Positions 59,681 through 64,000 of a stretch of 64,000 bases of DNA are shown here, in pieces (within the stretch, counting starts at the first letter, position 1; every line of letters begins with the position of its first letter). The DNA is from Streptomyces sp. NBC_01351 (GTDB lineage: Bacteria > Actinomycetota > Actinomycetes > Streptomycetales > Streptomycetaceae): positions 5,771,501 through 5,835,500 of the forward strand of contig NZ_CP108356.1 of NCBI RefSeq assembly GCF_036237315.1, read 5' to 3'. Under the pieces are notes generated by a model. The model saw only the letters and a program-made list of their open reading frames with translations, did no database searches and had not been told where the DNA came from. Position numbers and translations under genes: made by a program.

Positions 59681-61075
59681 CTAGGCGGCCGGCGGGATGT
59701 TCTGGTTGAGGCGGAACAGGTTGCCCGGGTCGTAGCGCCGTTTGAGTTCCCTCAGCCGGCGGTACTTCTCGGGCCCGTACGCCTCCCGGACCCGCTCCTC
59801 GCCCTCCTCCATCAGGAAGTTCGAGTAGACCCCCGTCCGGTGGGGCGCGAGCGCCGACCACAGGCCGCGCGCCCATTCCCGCTCCTGCTCGAAGCCCTCG
59901 GGGCCCTCGCAGGTGCCGTTGATGTTGATGGTGTGGCCGGCGCCGCGCCCGCCGAAGGCCGTCTCGTCCTCGCCGACACCACTGATGGCGCCGCCCAGCT
60001 GGAAGATCGGGAAGGCGGTGAACGGGGAGACGATGCGCGCCGCGTGCTCCGCGACGGTGTCGATCACCTCGTCACCGAGCCGGTCCACGTCGCAGGACTT
60101 GAAGTAGTACCAGCGGCCGTGCGGGAACGAAGCGTCGAACATGGCCTGGTGCTCGGTGAACGGCTTCGGCACGCACAGGTCCAGTACGGGCGGCGGCCCC
60201 CACCCGCGCAGCGCCCGCAGCACCTCCTCGCCCTCCTCGACCGGGCCGGCGTAGCAGCACACCACCATGACCACCGGTTTCCCGTGCAGCTCCGCCGGTA
60301 CGAACGGCAGCGGCGGCGCCTTGCGGTGCATCACGGCCGTCGTCAGGTCGTCCGGCACGTCGGTGATCCAGTCGCGGTAGAAACGCATCAGCCGGGCCGA
60401 ATCCGCCATGTTCCAGACGATCGGACCGGCAAGGACGACGGGCCCGACCGGGTTGAGCCGGAACTCGAACTCGGTGACGACGCCGAAGTTGCCGCCGCCG
60501 CCCCGCACGCCCCAGAAGAGGTCCGGATTCTCGTCCTCGCTCGCCTTGAGGAGCGTGCCGTCGGCGGTGACCAGGTCCACCGAGAGCAGCTGGTCGATGG
60601 TGAGCCCGTACTTGCGCATCAGCCAGCCGATGCCGCCGCCGAGGGTGAGCCCCGCCAGCCCGGTGTGGGTGACGATCCCGGCGGGCACGGCCAGCCCGAA
60701 GGCCTGCGTCTCGTGGTCCAGCTCGCCGAGGAGCACCCCGGCCTGGGCGCGGACGGTGAGGGTCGCGGGGTCGACCCGGATGCCCTTCATCAGGGAGAGG
60801 TCGATGACGAGGCCGTCGTCGCACACCGACTGGCCGGGGAAGCTGTGCCCGCCGCCGCGCACCGCGACGGGCAGCCCGGCCGCGGGGCCGGCGGGGCCGG
60901 CGCAGCGCACGGCGGCGATCACGTCGGCCGCGCCGGTGCAGTAGGCGATGAGGGAGGGGTGGCGGTCGATGGAGCCGTTCCAGATGCGCCGGCCCTCTTC
61001 GTAGCCGCTGTCGCCGGGCCGTACGAGGGGGCCCCGGAAGGCCTTGGCGAGCTCGTCGAACGCGGTGGCGGACAT
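59681..61075 (-). CDS. FAD-binding oxidoreductase, berberine bridge enzyme type
   Basis: A 464-residue flavoenzyme. The PP-loop/FAD motif is VAVRGGGHSFPGQSVCDDG (about 67-85), whose His88-equivalent and cysteine (as in GQSVC... and GLAGLTLGGGIGWLMRKYG) suggest covalent flavin binding. The C-terminal BBE segment YGPEKYRRLRELKRRYDPGN is present. Such enzymes oxidise sugars or phenolic/alkaloid compounds. No export signal is seen. The substrate is unknown. Confidence 0.88.
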   Translation of the reverse strand: MSATAFDELAKAFRGPLVRPGDSGYEEGRRIWNGSIDRHPSLIAYCTGAADVIAAVRCAGPAGPAAGLPVAVRGGGHSFPGQSVCDDGLVIDLSLMKGIRVDPATLTVRAQAGVLLGELDHETQAFGLAVPAGIVTHTGLAGLTLGGGIGWLMRKYGLTIDQLLSVDLVTADGTLLKASEDENPDLFWGVRGGGGNFGVVTEFEFRLNPVGPVVLAGPIVWNMADSARLMRFYRDWITDVPDDLTTAVMHRKAPPLPFVPAELHGKPVVMVVCCYAGPVEEGEEVLRALRGWGPPPVLDLCVPKPFTEHQAMFDASFPHGRWYYFKSCDVDRLGDEVIDTVAEHAARIVSPFTAFPIFQLGGAISGVGEDETAFGGRGAGHTININGTCEGPEGFEQEREWARGLWSALAPHRTGVYSNFLMEEGEERVREAYGPEKYRRLRELKRRYDPGNLFRLNQNIPPAA

Positions 61076-61127
61076 GGTGTCTCCTCACCCGGGATGGCGG
61101 CGGGTGGCGGCGGATGACGGCGGAACG

Positions 61128-61176
61128 CCGACGGGGTGCCGGGGTGGAATGACACACCGCCCCGGCACCCCGTCGG
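61128..61176 (-). terminator. 17-bp perfect hairpin downstream of P450 gene
   Basis: CCGACGGGGTGCCGGGG (61128-61144) pairs with CCCCGGCACCCCGTCGG (61160-61176), between the FAD oxidase start and the P450 stop. Confidence 0.88.
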
Positions 61177-61237
61177 TGGATCGCCGCGTCCTGTCAGGAT
61201 CCGCCCGCCCCGGCACGAGCGCCACTCGGGGCCGACG

Positions 61238-61280
61238 GACGGCAGGGGCCGGGGCGTGGGAGGAGGCGGCCCCTGCCGTC
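61238..61280 (-). terminator. Second hairpin downstream of P450 gene
   Basis: GACGGCAGGGGCCG (61238-61251) pairs perfectly with CGGCCCCTGCCGTC (61267-61280), 13 bases after the P450 stop on its strand. Confidence 0.88.
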
Positions 61281-61292
61281 CTGGTTCACGGG

Positions 61293-62537
61293 TCAGCCGC
61301 GGCTGACCCGGAGCTCCTTGATGCCGTTCAGCCAGGCCGCGCGCAGGCGGCGCGGGGCCTCGCCGGTCAGGCGCAGGTCCGGCAGGGCGTCGGCCAGCGC
61401 GTTGAAGATCAGGTCGATCTCCATCACGGCCAGCGACTTGCCGAGGCAGAAGTGCGGACCGCCGCCGCCGAAGCCCAGGTGCGGGTTCGGGTCGCGGGTG
61501 ATGTCGAAGGCGTCCGGGTTCTCGAAGACCTCGGGGTCGTGGTTGGCGGAGGAGTAGAACATCCCCACCCGGTCGCCCGCCTTGATCTTCTGGCCGCCCA
61601 GCTCGGTGTCCTGGGTGGCGGTGCGCTGGAAGGACACCACGGGGGTGGCCCAGCGGACGATCTCCTCCGCGGCGGTGGACGGGCGGGTCGCCTTGTACAG
61701 CTCCCACTGCTCGGGGTGGGTCAGGAAGGCGTGCATGCCGTGGCTGATCGCGTTGCGCGTGGTCTCGTTGCCCGCGACGGCCAGCAGCAGCACGAAGAAG
61801 CCGAACTCGTCGGAGCCGAGGTTGCCCTGGCCCTCGGCGGCCACCAGCTGCGTCACGATGTCCTGGGCCGGGCACTCCTTGCGCTCGGCGGACAGGTTCA
61901 TCGCGTAACCGATGAGCTCCACCGCCGCGTTGGAGCCGACCTCCTCGGTGATCGCGTACTCGGGGTCGTCGTACGCGATCATCTTGTTCGACCAGTCGAA
62001 GATCTTGGCGCGGTCCTTCTGCGGTACGCCGATCAGTTCGGCGATGGCCTGGAGCGGGAGTTCGCAGGCCACTTGGGTGACGAAGTCGAAGCTGCCGTCG
62101 GCCGAGGCGGCGACGGCCTCCTCGACGATCTTCCGGGCGCGGTCGCGCAGGGCTTCCTCCAGGCTGCGGATCGAGCGCGGGGTGAAGCCGCGCTGCACGA
62201 TCTGGCGCACGCGCGTGTGTTCCGGCGGATCCATGTTCAGCATGATCAGACGCTGGGCATCTATCGCATCACGCTGGATGTGCTCGTTGAAGCGGATGAT
62301 CGCCGTGTTGGTGGTGGAGGAGAAGAGCTCCGGGTGCGTGGAGACGTACTTGACGTCCGCGTGCCGGGTCACGACCCAGTAGCCCTCGTCGTCGAAGCCG
62401 GTGACACCCCGGGGCTGCGGGCACCACCACACCGGTGCGGTCTGCCGGAGTTCCGCGAACTCCGGCAGCGGGACGCGGCTTTGGAGGAGGTCGGGGTCGG
62501 TGGCGTCGAAGCCTTCGGGCAGCGCGGGGCAGGACAT
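61293..62537 (-). CDS. Cytochrome P450, CYP125-like (steroid C26-hydroxylase type)
   Basis: A 414-residue soluble P450. The haem-binding loop is GFGGGGPHFCLG (ligand Cys364), the oxygen-binding helix has AVAGNETTRNA, and the ExxR helix is AAEEIVRWA. Many stretches follow mycobacterial CYP125 closely, for example LNMDPPEHTRVR, VACELPLQAIAELIGVPQ and WELYKATRPSTAAEEIVRWA. CYP125 oxidises the terminal carbon of the cholesterol side chain. The divergent gene is a FadA5-like steroid thiolase, the same neighbour as in mycobacteria, supporting a sterol side-chain role. Confidence 0.9.
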   Translation of the reverse strand: MSCPALPEGFDATDPDLLQSRVPLPEFAELRQTAPVWWCPQPRGVTGFDDEGYWVVTRHADVKYVSTHPELFSSTTNTAIIRFNEHIQRDAIDAQRLIMLNMDPPEHTRVRQIVQRGFTPRSIRSLEEALRDRARKIVEEAVAASADGSFDFVTQVACELPLQAIAELIGVPQKDRAKIFDWSNKMIAYDDPEYAITEEVGSNAAVELIGYAMNLSAERKECPAQDIVTQLVAAEGQGNLGSDEFGFFVLLLAVAGNETTRNAISHGMHAFLTHPEQWELYKATRPSTAAEEIVRWATPVVSFQRTATQDTELGGQKIKAGDRVGMFYSSANHDPEVFENPDAFDITRDPNPHLGFGGGGPHFCLGKSLAVMEIDLIFNALADALPDLRLTGEAPRRLRAAWLNGIKELRVSRG

Positions 62538-62584
62538 CGGGCGACTCCAAAGTCTGACGGCCCATCAGAAGTTGGCTTGAAGGT

Positions 62585-63948
<1,364 letters not shown>

Positions 63949-64000
63949 GCGCGTGAGCTAGTGAGCGTCGCGCGAGCGCCCGATCGGCGCCTTTGAACCC

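Overview
The window is chromosomal DNA of a Streptomyces or very close relative. The evidence is very high GC, GTG starts, long in-frame shadow reading frames, and a fasR-fabD-fabH-acpP-fabF cluster next to a DUF3145 gene. A homodimeric-type aceE, several TerD paralogues and actinobacterial families (DUF3052, DUF4429, DUF4383, bL37) point the same way. No prophage, insertion sequence, CRISPR array or replication origin was seen. The species cannot be named from sequence alone.

Layout. 0-6.3 kb: redox and stress genes (truncated MDR oxidoreductase, Ohr), an HxlR regulator divergent from a reductase, a PaaI thioesterase, the stranded 3' half of a nitrilase-like gene next to a low-temperature-requirement-A gene, and a TetR regulator. 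6.4-10 kb: a GH3 beta-glucosidase facing that TetR gene and an SGNH lipoprotein. 10-15.5 kb: the core type II fatty acid synthase genes with their activator FasR. The fabF end meets a DUF3145 gene inside a very long symmetrical hairpin. 15.6-25 kb: pirin, serine hydrolase, MerR/aldo-keto reductase pair, DUF4429 protein, exported alpha/beta hydrolase, TetR/MFS drug-efflux pair, I36 inhibitor and a potassium channel. 25-28.3 kb: aceE.

28.3-44.8 kb is the most distinctive part, an extended Ter (tellurite/stress) neighbourhood. It has DUF3052, an AhpE-like peroxiredoxin, two tandem TerD proteins, a TerC-like DUF475 membrane protein, further TerD-domain proteins, and a tightly overlapping four-gene biosynthetic operon. 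That operon encodes a CitE-like lyase, a protein fusing PRTase, TRSP and StiP/PRTase modules, a HAD phosphatase and an O-methyltransferase. Established comparative genomics of Ter systems predicts that such operons make a nucleoside-like metabolite. Methylation of that product is my inference here. A second two-domain TerD gene, a TRADD-N-associated membrane protein, an Imm32-like protein, tRNA-Val and the 24-residue ribosomal protein bL37 follow.

45-57 kb holds envelope and phosphate genes (DedA, PhoD), a secreted HNH nuclease, a GDT1-type transporter behind a probable yybP-ykoY manganese riboswitch, and an eroded pst (phosphate ABC transporter) locus reduced to fused pstC and pstB fragments. 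It also has a HAD phosphatase, a peptidoglycan-binding protein and an MFS exporter carrying a MarR-like C-terminal domain. 57-64 kb ends with a GT87/PAP2 fusion, a berberine-bridge-type FAD oxidase and a divergent CYP125-like P450/FadA5-like thiolase pair sharing a palindromic control region, suggesting sterol side-chain catabolism.

A short repeat containing cctcaaacg, followed by a ggcggggctgg-like tail, recurs at 18.6-18.8, 35.77 and 45.84 kb. The 35.77 kb copy lies in frame inside the PRTase fusion gene.
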